A DNA stretch of 64,000 nt, from NCBI GenBank assembly GCA_038534135.1, contig JBCAXJ010000006.1:1-64000 (forward strand). The letters run 5' to 3'. Shown one piece after another: positions 33,987 to 43,155 of the stretch. This DNA is from Thermohalobaculum sp038534135. Its GTDB lineage: Bacteria > Pseudomonadota > Alphaproteobacteria > Rhodobacterales > Rhodobacteraceae. A program made the translations under genes and the position numbers. The notes beneath the pieces were generated by a model, which ran no database searches, was not told the DNA's origin, and worked only from the letters and a program-made list of their open reading frames with translations. Numbering within the stretch: the first letter of the stretch is position 1; every line of letters starts with the position of its first letter.

Positions 33987-34490
33987 TCAGGCCGTCCCGT
34001 ACGCGTCGTCAATCGCGATGGTCATCGCCTCTTCCGGCGACTGGTTCGACCATCCGACCAACTGAAACGCCGGGTAGAACTTCTCGGCATAGGCAACGGC
34101 GGTCATCACCATCGCTTCGATCTGCTCCACGGTTGCCGTAGCACCGCCGGCGAGGGTCAGCCCATAGCGGAAAGCCATCATCTTGTGCTCAGGCCACAGG
34201 GTGAAACTGCCACCCCAGACGCGGTCGTTGATCATGTTGATCAAGGACAGCATCTCGTCCATGCGTTCCTCGGGTGGCGTCAACTCGAAGGTGCACACAA
34301 GGCGAAGCATGTCATCATAGCTCGACCAGTTGAGGTTTACGGAATAGACGCGCCAGTTACCTTCGATCGCCATGGCGATCTGATCTTCACCGACACGGTC
34401 AAACTCCCAGTCGGCGTGTTCTGCGACCGTCTCGACGATGTCGATCGGGTGGATATCGGCGGATAAGAATTCATGCTCGAGTGCTGACAT
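33987..34490 (-). CDS. YbjN-domain protein
   Basis: This 167-residue acidic protein has the YbjN/SseB-like fold pattern: 'DIVETVAEHADWEFDRVGEDQ', 'YDDMLRLVCTFEL' and 'RYGLTLAGGA'. Such proteins are related to type III secretion chaperones and have no settled function in alphaproteobacteria. The start at 34490 (MSALEHEF) follows GTGAGG; the upstream residues in frame look non-coding. It precedes the phasin on the same strand but with a separate regulatory region between. Confidence 0.8.
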   Translation of the reverse strand: MSALEHEFLSADIHPIDIVETVAEHADWEFDRVGEDQIAMAIEGNWRVYSVNLNWSSYDDMLRLVCTFELTPPEERMDEMLSLINMINDRVWGGSFTLWPEHKMMAFRYGLTLAGGATATVEQIEAMVMTAVAYAEKFYPAFQLVGWSNQSPEEAMTIAIDDAYGTA

Positions 34491-34689
34491 TGCCTCACTG
34501 CCCCATTTTTGGTGGCGCTGTGAGGTAGGCTCACAGAGCCCCTGGGTTGCCATATACCGGGCGTCTGCTCTGACCGCCCACGAGATATGGTGTCAGGAAA
34601 CCAGGGGATGTAAAGATGATTCTCGTGCCATCAAAAAAGATTCACAGGTTTCTGTGGATAAATCTCGCACGCGGCGGCGGAGATCGCGG

Positions 34690-34905
34690 TCAATCGCCGA
34701 ACGGATTGCTGCCACTTTCGGCACCGAACCAGAGCAAGACCAGCCAAAGCACGCCGACCCCGATCAGGGCCATGCCGCCCCACTGAACAAACTCGATCTC
34801 GAATGTGACGCCGCCATACACGACAGCGCCCCCGACAAAGATCAGAATGATCGGGATCAGCAGGATGAGCAGCGCCCGGAGCAGTGACTTCAACAAATCG
34901 ATCAT
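34690..34905 (-). CDS. Small two-helix membrane protein
   Basis: This 71-residue protein has two strong hydrophobic helices (about 8-33 and 40-60) and a short polar tail. The ATG overlaps the stop of the EamA transporter gene by four bases, which is why 34905 is preferred over an upstream in-frame Met. I cannot assign a function; it may assist the transporter. Confidence 0.65.
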   Translation of the reverse strand: MIDLLKSLLRALLILLIPIILIFVGGAVVYGGVTFEIEFVQWGGMALIGVGVLWLVLLWFGAESGSNPFGD

Positions 34906-35813
34906 GTTCGCTCCCTCGGTTGAACCAGCGCCAGCCCAACCATCATAAGCGCCAGAGAGCCCCAAACCCAGACCGAGTTCTGTTCGCCCAGAACGATGAT
35001 GCCGAGGAAAACACCTGCCAGGGTGACAATATAGCCAACCTGTGCTGCGAAAACCGGGCCCGCACGCGAAATCAGCCAGACGAAACCGGCATACGCCCCG
35101 ACATGGCAGGCGGTCATGGCGATCAGGGACATCTCCGCCAGGTCAAATGCCCCGAGCACCATCACCTCGCCGGTGAAGAACACCGCTGGAAGAAGTAGAA
35201 ACAATGCCGCCCAGAACAGACCGCACATTGTCTGCATCGGGTCGATTTCCTTGGGCTGCGCCTTGGCGATGTAGATGTTCTCGATCGTATAGCAGAGGCT
35301 CGTCAGAACCGGTAGCACCAACCAAGCGGCCTTTTCCGGATCGGGCAAACTGGCGTCCGGCACCACCAGCAGCAGGACCGCCGCCGCGCCGAAGACGAGG
35401 CCAAGGCTGCGCGCAGGTTCGATCTGCTCCATCCGGATCAGAACCGCGCCCAGATAGGTCATGATCGGGACCATCGCGATCACGATCGACATCACGCCGA
35501 CCGGCAGATGTTGCATCCCGGTGTACCCGAGCACATGCGGCAGGGCCGTGCCGGTCAGCCCGCAAACTGCGTAGAAAATCAGGTGACGCCGCGCCAGCGG
35601 CAGTCTCTGGCCGCGGACCAGCACGATCGCCGCCAGCGCGACGGCGCCCAGAACCGTCCCGGTAAAACTGATTCCGACCGGGTGATGCCCGGCACTGACA
35701 ATCAGTTTCGAGAAAAGCTGCGTGCTGCCCCATGCCAAACCGCACAGCAGCATGGCAATCCAGAAGACTGCATTGCTCCGAAAGGCCGAGCCAACGGCAA
35801 GACGCTCAGCCAT
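34902..35813 (-). CDS. EamA/DMT-family transporter
   Basis: This 303-residue protein has about ten membrane helices in two EamA repeats (residues 15-145 and 160-295), with the typical 'GYTGMQHLPVGVMSIVIAMVPIMTY' and 'GIIVLGEQ' end of each repeat. The family moves metabolites, amino acids or nucleosides by antiport or export; the substrate is unknown. The gene follows ubiK by 12 bases and is coupled to a small membrane protein gene downstream. Confidence 0.9.
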   Translation of the reverse strand: MAERLAVGSAFRSNAVFWIAMLLCGLAWGSTQLFSKLIVSAGHHPVGISFTGTVLGAVALAAIVLVRGQRLPLARRHLIFYAVCGLTGTALPHVLGYTGMQHLPVGVMSIVIAMVPIMTYLGAVLIRMEQIEPARSLGLVFGAAAVLLLVVPDASLPDPEKAAWLVLPVLTSLCYTIENIYIAKAQPKEIDPMQTMCGLFWAALFLLLPAVFFTGEVMVLGAFDLAEMSLIAMTACHVGAYAGFVWLISRAGPVFAAQVGYIVTLAGVFLGIIVLGEQNSVWVWGSLALMMVGLALVQPRERT

Positions 35814-35825
35814 GGACCACCAATA

Positions 35826-36080
35826 TCAAGGGGTGTCCGAGAGCTTAGCCTCCAGCACAGCGATACGCTCCTGCAGGGTTTCGTTTTCGGCGCGCGCCTT
35901 GATCGCCATCTCGCGCACGGCATCGAACTCTTCACGCGTGACCAGATTGCTCTCGGCCAAGAACCGTTCGAGCATGCCACGCATCGCCGTTTGCGCTTCA
36001 TCGCGCGCGCCCTGTGCGACGCCCGCAGCGTTGGTCATCAACTGACTGAGATCGTCAAAGAATTTCGAACGGGTCTGCAT
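35826..36080 (-). CDS. ubiK: UbiK (BMFP-type ubiquinone biosynthesis accessory factor)
   Basis: This 84-residue protein is an amphipathic helix followed by a C-terminal coiled coil. The family signature 'FDDLSQLMTNAAGVAQGARDE' is near the N-terminus and 'LVTREEFDAVREMA' in the middle. UbiK supports aerobic ubiquinone synthesis with UbiJ and binds lipids. The Met at 36080 gives the normal family length; a longer frame exists but its extra residues are unlike UbiK. Confidence 0.9.
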   Translation of the reverse strand: MQTRSKFFDDLSQLMTNAAGVAQGARDEAQTAMRGMLERFLAESNLVTREEFDAVREMAIKARAENETLQERIAVLEAKLSDTP

Positions 36081-36224
36081 GCTCTCACCGCCTGTCACGT
36101 CGTCCGGGTATATGGGTTCAACCCCTCGCATGGCAACCGTGCTCGCGCTTGCCGCAAGGTCGCGTTGCGGTGATAACACGTAGGACGAGACGGGCTCGGA
36201 GCCCGCGCGCCGGGAGGGCCGTCC

Positions 36225-37334
36225 ATGCCAAAACCACCGTTCCGCGCTGACCATGTCGGTAGCCTGTTGCGTCCCGACAGCGTCAAGCAGGCGCGCAAGA
36301 AACACTTCGAAGATGGCTCTCTGTCCGCCTCTGGCCTGGCTGATGTCGAGGACTCTGCAATCCGGGCTTCGATCAAGATGCAGGAAGAAGTCGGTTTGAA
36401 AGCCGTCACGGATGGCGAGGCGCGGCGATCATTCTGGCACTACGACTTCATGGGGATGCTGACCGGGCTGGATCTGGTCGAACGCGACGAGGGCGTGCAG
36501 TTCGCGGGGGTAAAACTGCGTCCGATCTTCCCGACAATCTCCGGGCGTCTGGACTTTCCGGACGATCATTCGATGCTGGAGCAATACCGTTTTGTCGCGG
36601 CGCACACGTCCGTCACGCCGAAAATCTCGATCCCTGGCCCATCCTGCTGTCACTTCCGCACAGCGCCGGAGGACATCGCGGTTCCCGACTATCGAGACAT
36701 CGAGCACTTCACCTCGGACATTGCGGCAACGTACAAAAAGGCCGTCCAAGCGTTGTACGACGCAGGCTGCCGCTATTTGCAGATGGACGACATCTTCTTT
36801 GCCTATCTGTGCGACCCAAAGCATCGGGCCGAGAAACGGGCGCAAGGTCAGGATCCCGACTGGCTGATCAGCCGTTATGCGTGGATGATGCACGAGGCCA
36901 TCAAGGACCGCCCCGCCGACATGGTAATCGCGATGCACATGTGCAGGGGTAACTTCCGGTCGACGCACGCCGCCGAGGGCGCATATCACCCGGCTGCGGA
37001 CGCCGTATTCAATCAGACCGGCGTGGACATCTTCTTCATGGAGTATGACACCGAACGCGCCGGTGGCCTGGAACCCCTTCGACTGCTCTCAAAGGGACCG
37101 CAACGCGTGATGCCGGGCTTCATTACGACCAAGACCGCCCCGCTCGAGCACATCGACGATATGCGCCGCAAGTTTGACGACGCCGGAAAGCACGCCGATC
37201 TCGATCAGCTCGGCATTGCACCGCAATGCGGGTTCGCCTCGACCGAAGAAGGCAATAACCTTACTCAGGACGATCAGCGCCGTAAGCTGGAGCTTGTCGT
37301 GCAGACGGCCGAGGCGATCTGGGGCGAGGTCTGA
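36225..37334 (+). CDS. MetE-like (cobalamin-independent methionine synthase C-terminal domain) protein
   Basis: This 369-residue protein is a single (beta/alpha)8 barrel related to the catalytic half of MetE, of the YxjG type. It shows the zinc-binding elements 'MHMCRGN' (His and Cys) and 'GIAPQCGFAS' (Cys), plus 'PFRADHVGSLLRP' at the start. It lacks the N-terminal MetE domain, as is usual for this subfamily. It probably transfers a methyl group from a donor that may not be folate to homocysteine or another thiol. It is followed by an RDD gene 17 bases on. Confidence 0.87.
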   Translation: MPKPPFRADHVGSLLRPDSVKQARKKHFEDGSLSASGLADVEDSAIRASIKMQEEVGLKAVTDGEARRSFWHYDFMGMLTGLDLVERDEGVQFAGVKLRPIFPTISGRLDFPDDHSMLEQYRFVAAHTSVTPKISIPGPSCCHFRTAPEDIAVPDYRDIEHFTSDIAATYKKAVQALYDAGCRYLQMDDIFFAYLCDPKHRAEKRAQGQDPDWLISRYAWMMHEAIKDRPADMVIAMHMCRGNFRSTHAAEGAYHPAADAVFNQTGVDIFFMEYDTERAGGLEPLRLLSKGPQRVMPGFITTKTAPLEHIDDMRRKFDDAGKHADLDQLGIAPQCGFASTEEGNNLTQDDQRRKLELVVQTAEAIWGEV

Positions 37335-37351
37335 GGCAAAGGGACCGGACA

Positions 37352-37801
37352 ATGGGCATACCCGATCCGTACCGCGACCCGCAGTTCTATGCCGGCGTGC
37401 CCCTCAGACGTTTCGTGGCGTTCATCATAGACTCCCTGATCGTCCTGTTTCTGCTGCTCTGCTTTGCATTCGTCGCGGGCGTCCTGTCGTTGGGCTTGGT
37501 CTTTCTTGCCGGACCGCTCTTGTTGCTGATGTTCGGCGCGGTCGGTTTTCTCTACCGCTGGATCCTGATCGTACAACGCTCGGCGACTGTCGGCATGATC
37601 ATCACCGGCCTCGAGATTCGCGATCGCGACGGCAACCGCATGGGTCAACTGACGGCCTTCATTCATACAGCGGGTTTCTACGCCACCTACTTCTTCCTGC
37701 CCTTGTTGTTCATCGGATGGTTCCTGATGTTCACCGCTCCGCACCGGCGCGCCATGCATGACCTGATTCTCGGATCGGTCGTGATCAATCGGCCCGCTTG
37801 A
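37352..37801 (+). CDS. RDD-family membrane protein
   Basis: This 149-residue protein has three to four membrane helices. The RDD pattern shows as 'LRRFVAFIIDSLIVL' near residue 18 and 'LGLEIRDRDG'-like sequence after the second helix. The family role is unclear; some members relate to ion exchange. It lies directly after the MetE-like gene on the same strand. Confidence 0.85.
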   Translation: MGIPDPYRDPQFYAGVPLRRFVAFIIDSLIVLFLLLCFAFVAGVLSLGLVFLAGPLLLLMFGAVGFLYRWILIVQRSATVGMIITGLEIRDRDGNRMGQLTAFIHTAGFYATYFFLPLLFIGWFLMFTAPHRRAMHDLILGSVVINRPA

Positions 37802-37979
37802 TCACGGCCCTGTTCTTCGATGCAGAATGCAACGATTTTCCGCACCGTGGTGGATTGTGCTTCGCCGATACAAACACAAATGAATTTGATCCAATTTTCT
37901 CTAAATCTGACGTTCGCGCCGCGTGACAAGCCGAGCGAATCCGCTATCGTTACAGAAAAATTATCCTTCCGGAGTTTGG

Positions 37980-38780
37980 ATGAGCCACCACGAAACCTCC
38001 TTGAAGGCGCAATTCTACCTGACCGCGCCCCAGCCCTGCGCCTATCTTGAAGGTCGCGAGGAAAGGAAGGTATTCACGACGCTCAACGGGACCTCCGCGA
38101 TCGCGGTCAACGATGCGCTCAGCCAAAAGGGCTTTCGTCGAAGCCAGTCGGTCATTTACCGACCCGCCTGCGTCGGATGCTCGGCCTGCTTGTCGATCCG
38201 GGTGCCGGTGTCGTCGTTCGCACCGGGCAAGACCCAGCGCCGTATCCAACGCCGGAACGCAGGTCTGACCCGCCGCCCGTGCGAGGCTTGGGCGACCGAG
38301 ACGCAGTTTGCACTGTTCCGCAGCTATCTGGCGGATCGGCATGCAGATGGTGGCATGGCTGATATGGACGCCTTTGATTACGCGTCGATGGTGGATGAGA
38401 CGCCCGTCAACTCGATGGTCGTCGAGTACCATGACATTGACGAGGAATCTGGCGACAGCAAGCTGGTCGCAGCATGCCTCAGCGACATCCTGGGCGACGG
38501 CTTGTCGATGGTCTATTCGTTCTTCGACCCGGCCTACAGCGATCGCAGCCTCGGCAGCTACATGATCTTGGACCATATCGAAATGGCCCGCGAGATGGCT
38601 CTGGAGCACGTGTATCTTGGCTACTGGGTCGCCGGATCGCGCAAGATGGATTACAAAATCGGCTTCCGGCCGTTTGAGTTGTGTGACGGATCGAACTGGC
38701 ATCGATTCGACAACCGGGAAATGTTCGACGATTGGCAGGAACGGCGGATGACGCTGATCCAGGACCGTCTCCTCGGCTAA
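37980..38780 (+). CDS. bpt: Aspartate/glutamate leucyl-tRNA-protein transferase (Bpt)
   Basis: This 266-residue enzyme of the bacterial N-end rule has the ATE-type N-terminal Cys motif (CAYLEGREE and 'YRPACVGCSAC') and the C-terminal GNAT-like half with 'LGSYMILDHIEMAREM' and 'YLGYWVAGSRKMDYK'. Bpt adds leucine to proteins with N-terminal Asp or Glu, marking them for ClpS/ClpAP. The ATG at 37980 follows CGGAG; the in-frame upstream residues are not family-like. Length and motifs are complete. Confidence 0.93.
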   Translation: MSHHETSLKAQFYLTAPQPCAYLEGREERKVFTTLNGTSAIAVNDALSQKGFRRSQSVIYRPACVGCSACLSIRVPVSSFAPGKTQRRIQRRNAGLTRRPCEAWATETQFALFRSYLADRHADGGMADMDAFDYASMVDETPVNSMVVEYHDIDEESGDSKLVAACLSDILGDGLSMVYSFFDPAYSDRSLGSYMILDHIEMAREMALEHVYLGYWVAGSRKMDYKIGFRPFELCDGSNWHRFDNREMFDDWQERRMTLIQDRLLG

Positions 38781-38973
38781 TACAAACACGCCGGCATCGC
38801 AGCCTTCTAGGCTCGGACAGCGCTCGTCGACCACCTCGCCTAGCCACTGGCGATTTTTCGCCACTTTCCGGTGCGATGAATTTACAAAAGCATTGCAAGC
38901 TCTATTGTGCGCGCAATCGAGAACGGTTGGCGGTCCCGAAGTTCGGTCGCCAGGGGGTATCGAGGGGAAAGCG
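38781..38973. promoter_or_regulatory. Upstream region of the TRAP receptor pair
   Basis: This 193-base gap contains ATTGTGCGCGCAAT at 38904-38917, an imperfect palindrome whose first nine bases equal those of the phasin operator arm. It lies 57 bases ahead of the TTG start. No other feature stands out. Confidence 0.35.
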
Positions 38974-40062
38974 TTGGATCGTCGAGCATTTTTGCAACGC
39001 GCGGCTATCGGGGCGACCGGTACGGCTGCGCTTGCCGCACCGGCCTTGTCGCAGGAGCGCCAGCAGTTGCGGATGGTGACTTCTTGGCCGCGCAACTTCC
39101 CGGGCCTGGGGACCGGAGCACAGCGAGTCGCCGATCGGATCACGCAGACCAGCGGTGGCAGGCTCGAGGTTAAACTGTTCTCGTCCGGTGAACTCGTCCC
39201 GGCGTTCGGCGTCTTCGATGCGGTCGCATCGGGCGAGGCGAACATGTACCACTCGGCCGAGTACTATTTCGAGAAGAAGCACCGCGGTTTCAACTTCTTC
39301 ACCTCGGTCCCGCTGGGGCTGACAACGAAGGAGATGAACTCCTGGATCACCTATGGCGGCGGTCAGGCGTTGTGGGATCAACTTTCGGGCGAATTCGGCG
39401 TCAAGTCTCTGCTGGCGGGCAACACCGGCGTGCAGATGGGCGGCTGGTTCCGCGAACCGGTCGCAACCATGGAAGATCTGAAGAAACTCACATTCCGGAT
39501 GCCCGGGCTTGGTGGCGAGACGCTGCGCCAGATCGGCGCGAACGCAATCTCATTGCCTGGTGGAGAGATCTTCGAAGCCGTTCAATCGGGACGGATCGAC
39601 GCAACGGAATGGGTCGGGCCGTACAACGATCTTGCCTTCGGCATCCAGAAGCTCCTGAAGATATACATGTATCCAGGCTTCCATGAACCCGGCACGGTGT
39701 CCTCCCTCGGGATCAATCGCACATGGTGGGACGGTCTGACGGACAGTGACCGCACCCTGATCACGGCCTGTGCCCAGGCCGAGAACGACGTGATGATCGC
39801 CGAATACAATGCGAACAACGGCAGTTCTCTGCGCGAATTGCTCTCCCAGCACGAGGTCGTTTTGCAAGCGTTCCCGCAGGACGTCTGGTCCGAGATCGCC
39901 AAGGTCGGCGATCAGGTGGTGGCCGATGCGGCCAAGGACGACCTGACGAGCGCAAAGATCTACACCAGCTACAAACGCTTCCGGAAATCGGTCGCCAGTT
40001 GGTCCGAGATATCCGATCAGGCGTATCTGCGCGCTCGCGCGGATGTGCTGGGTCATGTCTGA
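38974..40062 (+). CDS. TRAP transporter substrate-binding protein (DctP/TakP type), Tat-exported
   Basis: This 362-residue receptor starts at a TTG preceded by GAGGGG (38963-38967) and has a Tat signal (DRRAFLQRAA, residues 2-11, cut near ALSQ). The body has the DctP pattern with 'MVTSWPRNFPGLGTGAQRVADRI' and 'GNTGVQMGGWFRE', as in receptors for 2-oxo acids. It is followed 13 bases later by a second, related receptor. No DctQ or DctM membrane genes accompany them, so the permease is elsewhere or the pair works otherwise. Confidence 0.87.
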   Translation: MDRRAFLQRAAIGATGTAALAAPALSQERQQLRMVTSWPRNFPGLGTGAQRVADRITQTSGGRLEVKLFSSGELVPAFGVFDAVASGEANMYHSAEYYFEKKHRGFNFFTSVPLGLTTKEMNSWITYGGGQALWDQLSGEFGVKSLLAGNTGVQMGGWFREPVATMEDLKKLTFRMPGLGGETLRQIGANAISLPGGEIFEAVQSGRIDATEWVGPYNDLAFGIQKLLKIYMYPGFHEPGTVSSLGINRTWWDGLTDSDRTLITACAQAENDVMIAEYNANNGSSLRELLSQHEVVLQAFPQDVWSEIAKVGDQVVADAAKDDLTSAKIYTSYKRFRKSVASWSEISDQAYLRARADVLGHV

Positions 40063-40075
40063 GGAGGCCGGTCGC

Positions 40076-41194
40076 ATGAGCAAAAAAATCGACCGCCGCC
40101 AGGTATTGGGCACGGCAGCGACCGCAGGCGCCGCAGCGCTTGCGACACCTGCGATCGCGCAGGGAGCGCCGCGCAAGCTGTCCCTGGTGACAAGCTGGCC
40201 GCGCGACTCACTGATCCTGCCACAATCGGCCGAACGGGTCGCCCAGACGATCACTCAGCTAACCAATGGACAGATCGAGTTCGAGATCTTCCATTCCGGT
40301 GAGACGGTCGATCCGTTCGAAGTTCAGGACGCCGTCGGGTCCGGTGCTGCCGACTGCTATCACTCTGTCGAGCAGTACTTCATCAAGAAGCATCCGGCCT
40401 TTGTCTTCTTTTCGGCGGTGCCGTTCGGTCTGGTCGCGCACGAGATGTCGGGCTGGCTGAAGTTTGGCGGTGGCCAGGAGTTCTGGGACGAGCTTTCCGG
40501 AGCTTTCGGCGTGCGTGCGCTGATGGCGGGCAGCCCCGGCGCCCAAATGGGTGGCTGGTTCCCGAAGCCGATCACAACGACCAAAGACTTCGAAGGCGTT
40601 CGCTTCCGCGTGCAGGGCGCCGCAGGACAGGTCTATGCAGCGGCCGGCGTCGACACGGTGAACCTGCCCGGTGCGCAACTGGTCGAGGCACTGTTCGGCG
40701 GAGAGATCCAGGCAGTCGAATGGGTCGGCCCCTACCTGGATCTAGACTATGGCTTTGTGAAGCTGCTGCCGCACTACATGTATCCCGGCTGGCATGACCC
40801 GGGCGGCATTCGGTCGTTCGGCATCAACGCCGCCCTGTTCGCAGAGCTTTCCCCGACTGAGCAGTCCGTATTCGAACTGGCAGCGGCCCGCGAAAACACG
40901 CTGCTCGAGGCCGAACTGAACAAGCTCAACGGAGAGTCCGTTGTCTCGATGAAGCGCGAGTACGGTGCACAGGTGCACAAATTCCCGGACGACGTGTTGA
41001 AGGAGCTATTCCGGCTGTCGACCGAGACACTGGACGAGACGGCCGCGCATGACGATCTGGCGCGTCGGATCCACGAGAGTTACTTCGCCTATCGCGACAC
41101 GGTCACCGAATACGCCGCCGTCAGTTCCTCGGCCTATCTCGAAGCGCGCAACACGGCACTGGCCCTGAACAAGGTCTCGCGCTACGACGATTAG
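40076..41194 (+). CDS. Second TRAP substrate-binding protein, Tat-exported
   Basis: This 372-residue receptor has a Tat-type signal (KKIDRRQVLG, cut near AIAQG). It is a clear paralogue of the gene before it: both share 'TSWPRD/N', 'AQMGGWF' and 'ATEWVGP/AVEWVGP' at equivalent places. GAGGAGG precedes the ATG. The family dimerises and binds an organic acid with a conserved Arg. The two receptors may have different ligands or be a recent duplication. Confidence 0.88.
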   Translation: MSKKIDRRQVLGTAATAGAAALATPAIAQGAPRKLSLVTSWPRDSLILPQSAERVAQTITQLTNGQIEFEIFHSGETVDPFEVQDAVGSGAADCYHSVEQYFIKKHPAFVFFSAVPFGLVAHEMSGWLKFGGGQEFWDELSGAFGVRALMAGSPGAQMGGWFPKPITTTKDFEGVRFRVQGAAGQVYAAAGVDTVNLPGAQLVEALFGGEIQAVEWVGPYLDLDYGFVKLLPHYMYPGWHDPGGIRSFGINAALFAELSPTEQSVFELAAARENTLLEAELNKLNGESVVSMKREYGAQVHKFPDDVLKELFRLSTETLDETAAHDDLARRIHESYFAYRDTVTEYAAVSSSAYLEARNTALALNKVSRYDD

Positions 41195-41214
41195 ACCAAC
41201 GCGGGAGGTGCATC

Positions 41215-41820
41215 ATGACCGACCGGATCAGCGACATCGCGTTCACCCAAGCCGTCAAGGCGCGCCAGACGCAACTCGGGTCGCGCGACAGCCAGGATCG
41301 ACGCGATTGGCAGGATCGGGTGACACCCGACCTCGCAAGGTTCCTTTCCGCGCGGACCAGCTTCTACTTGGCAACCGTCTCTGAAACCGGACATCCTTAT
41401 GTGCAGCATCGCGGCGGACCTCCCGGCTTCCTGAAAGTGCTGGATGATCGCTCACTGGCTTTCGCGGATTTCACCGGAAACCGGCAGTACATTTCGACCG
41501 GCAATCTCGATGGCAACGACCGCGTGCATCTGTTCTTTATGGATTATGCCAACGCGAGCCGGATCAAGCTGTGGGGCCGGGCCCGGATCGTCGAGGATGA
41601 TCCGGACCTTCTGGAACGGCTGAGCGACCCGGACTATCGTGGCATGGCAGAGCGCGCCATCATGATCACCGTCGAGGCATGGGACATCAACTGCCCGCAA
41701 CACATACCGGCGCTCCATTCCGAGGACACCATAAGGCTGGTCACGCAGAAGCTCACCAGCCGTATCGCAGAGCTAGAAGCCGAGAACGCGGAGCTGAAGC
41801 AATGGATGGGCAAGCCCTGA
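41215..41820 (+). CDS. Pyridoxamine 5'-phosphate oxidase-family flavoprotein
   Basis: This 201-residue split-barrel FMN protein carries 'FYLATVSETGHPYVQHRGG' and 'LAFADFTGNRQYIS' motifs. The C-terminal 30 residues form a short coiled coil. The family includes flavin reductases and oxidases of unknown substrate. GGGAGG precedes the ATG. It lies on the same strand as the TRAP receptors and nitroreductase, but an operon is not certain. Confidence 0.85.
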   Translation: MTDRISDIAFTQAVKARQTQLGSRDSQDRRDWQDRVTPDLARFLSARTSFYLATVSETGHPYVQHRGGPPGFLKVLDDRSLAFADFTGNRQYISTGNLDGNDRVHLFFMDYANASRIKLWGRARIVEDDPDLLERLSDPDYRGMAERAIMITVEAWDINCPQHIPALHSEDTIRLVTQKLTSRIAELEAENAELKQWMGKP

Positions 41821-41935
41821 CACGAGGCATGCAGCGTTAGACATTCAACGAAATCAGATGCGCGCTTGACCCGAACGATCGGACGCGTCCATCTGCCTTG
41901 CAAGCAATCCACGACCGATGGGGACAGACACTGCC

Positions 41936-42610
41936 ATGGACGTCATAGACGCAATCGTGAACCGCAAATCGGTTCGCGCCTTCACCGATCAGGAGGTTCC
42001 GAAAGACCTTGTCGAGGAGGTCCTGACGATCGCCCAACGCTCTCCCAGCGGGACAAACACGCAGCCCTGGCACACCTATGTCTGCACGGGCGCGGTGCGC
42101 GATACCATCGTCAAGGATACCCTCGCACTGGTCGAGAGCGGTGCCGCAGACAGTTACGAGGCCTTGAACTACTACCCGGATCGCTGGAAAGACATCCACC
42201 GGGACCGCCGCCGGGGCATCGGCTGGGCGCTCTACGGTGCGCTGGGCATCCAGAAGGGCGACCGCGAGGCCAGCGCCCGCCAAGGTGCCCGCAACTTCGA
42301 ATTCTTCGACGCGCCGGTCGGGATCTTTGTCACCATCGACGGCTATCTGCTGGACGGATCCTTTGCCGATGCCGGAATGTATATCCAGACGATCATGTTG
42401 GCCGCGCGCGGTAAGGGGCTCGAGACCTGCCCGCAGGCGGCCTGGATTCCTTTCCAGGGACCGCTGCGCAAACATCTCGGCATCCCCGAGGACGAGAAAC
42501 TCGTCAGCGGTATGTCGATGGGCTACGCAAATTGGGATGCGGTCGAGAACGGTATCGTGTCGGAACGGGAAGCGTTCGAGAACGTCGTGAACTGGCGCGG
42601 TTTCGACTGA
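41936..42610 (+). CDS. Nitroreductase-family flavoprotein
   Basis: This 224-residue FMN protein has the nitroreductase start 'IVNRKSVRAFTDQEVP', the FMN loop 'RSPSGTNTQPWH' and 'ARGKGLETCPQAAW'. It probably uses NAD(P)H to reduce nitro or enone compounds; the natural substrate is unknown. The start at 41936 has GGGGA upstream; an ATG at 41918 is also possible. Confidence 0.88.
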   Translation: MDVIDAIVNRKSVRAFTDQEVPKDLVEEVLTIAQRSPSGTNTQPWHTYVCTGAVRDTIVKDTLALVESGAADSYEALNYYPDRWKDIHRDRRRGIGWALYGALGIQKGDREASARQGARNFEFFDAPVGIFVTIDGYLLDGSFADAGMYIQTIMLAARGKGLETCPQAAWIPFQGPLRKHLGIPEDEKLVSGMSMGYANWDAVENGIVSEREAFENVVNWRGFD

Positions 42611-42628
42611 AGGACAGCAGGCGGCGCT

Positions 42629-43117
42629 TCAGCGTGAGGGGCTAATGATCTGCCGATAGACGATCACTGGCGGCAAACCGGAGGCCCTTGCCACCAGCCC
42701 CACGTCGACAAAACCAGCCCGGCCCGCGATCCGGCGCGACGCGACGTTCTCGCGTGCGATATGAGCCTCGATGGCCGCAAAACGCTCTGGGTCCACGGTT
42801 TGAATCATCGCGCTGACCATGGCGGTGCCGAGCCCTTTTCCTTGGCAGACGGGCGCCACGAACCAGGACATCAATGTCACGTCGATCTTGGCCCCGCCCA
42901 GGATACACCCCGACCGGGTGTCAACGGCAATGCGCCGGTCGGTCCGGGGGCCAACGGCCTCGGTCCATTGTTCGATTGCGTCCTCGGGCGGCACGCGCAC
43001 GCCTGCGTACAGAGCTTGCCGCAAGGCGTCATCCGTCAACAGGTCAATCAAGGAAGCGGTCATGTCCGCTGTCACCAACCGCAAATCGAAGGTCGGGGTC
43101 TGCGTCTTACGCATCAC
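42629..43117 (-). CDS. GNAT-family N-acetyltransferase
   Basis: This 162-residue protein has the GNAT acetyl-CoA loop 'CQGKGLGTAM' and a preceding beta strand 'MSWFVAPV', with the late 'IARENVASRRIAGRAGFVDVG' motif. The substrate is unknown. It is convergent with the nitroreductase gene. A second Met at the next codon is an alternative start. Confidence 0.82.
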   Translation of the reverse strand: MMRKTQTPTFDLRLVTADMTASLIDLLTDDALRQALYAGVRVPPEDAIEQWTEAVGPRTDRRIAVDTRSGCILGGAKIDVTLMSWFVAPVCQGKGLGTAMVSAMIQTVDPERFAAIEAHIARENVASRRIAGRAGFVDVGLVARASGLPPVIVYRQIISPSR

Positions 43118-43155
43118 GTGCGCCGTCCGGGGTGTGCATGTGCGACAACCAGATC

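Noticed and set aside
36081..36224. SAM- or cobalamin-type riboswitch ahead of the MetE-like gene
   Set aside because: I could not find the conserved core of a known methionine-related riboswitch; the gap also serves the divergent ubiK start.
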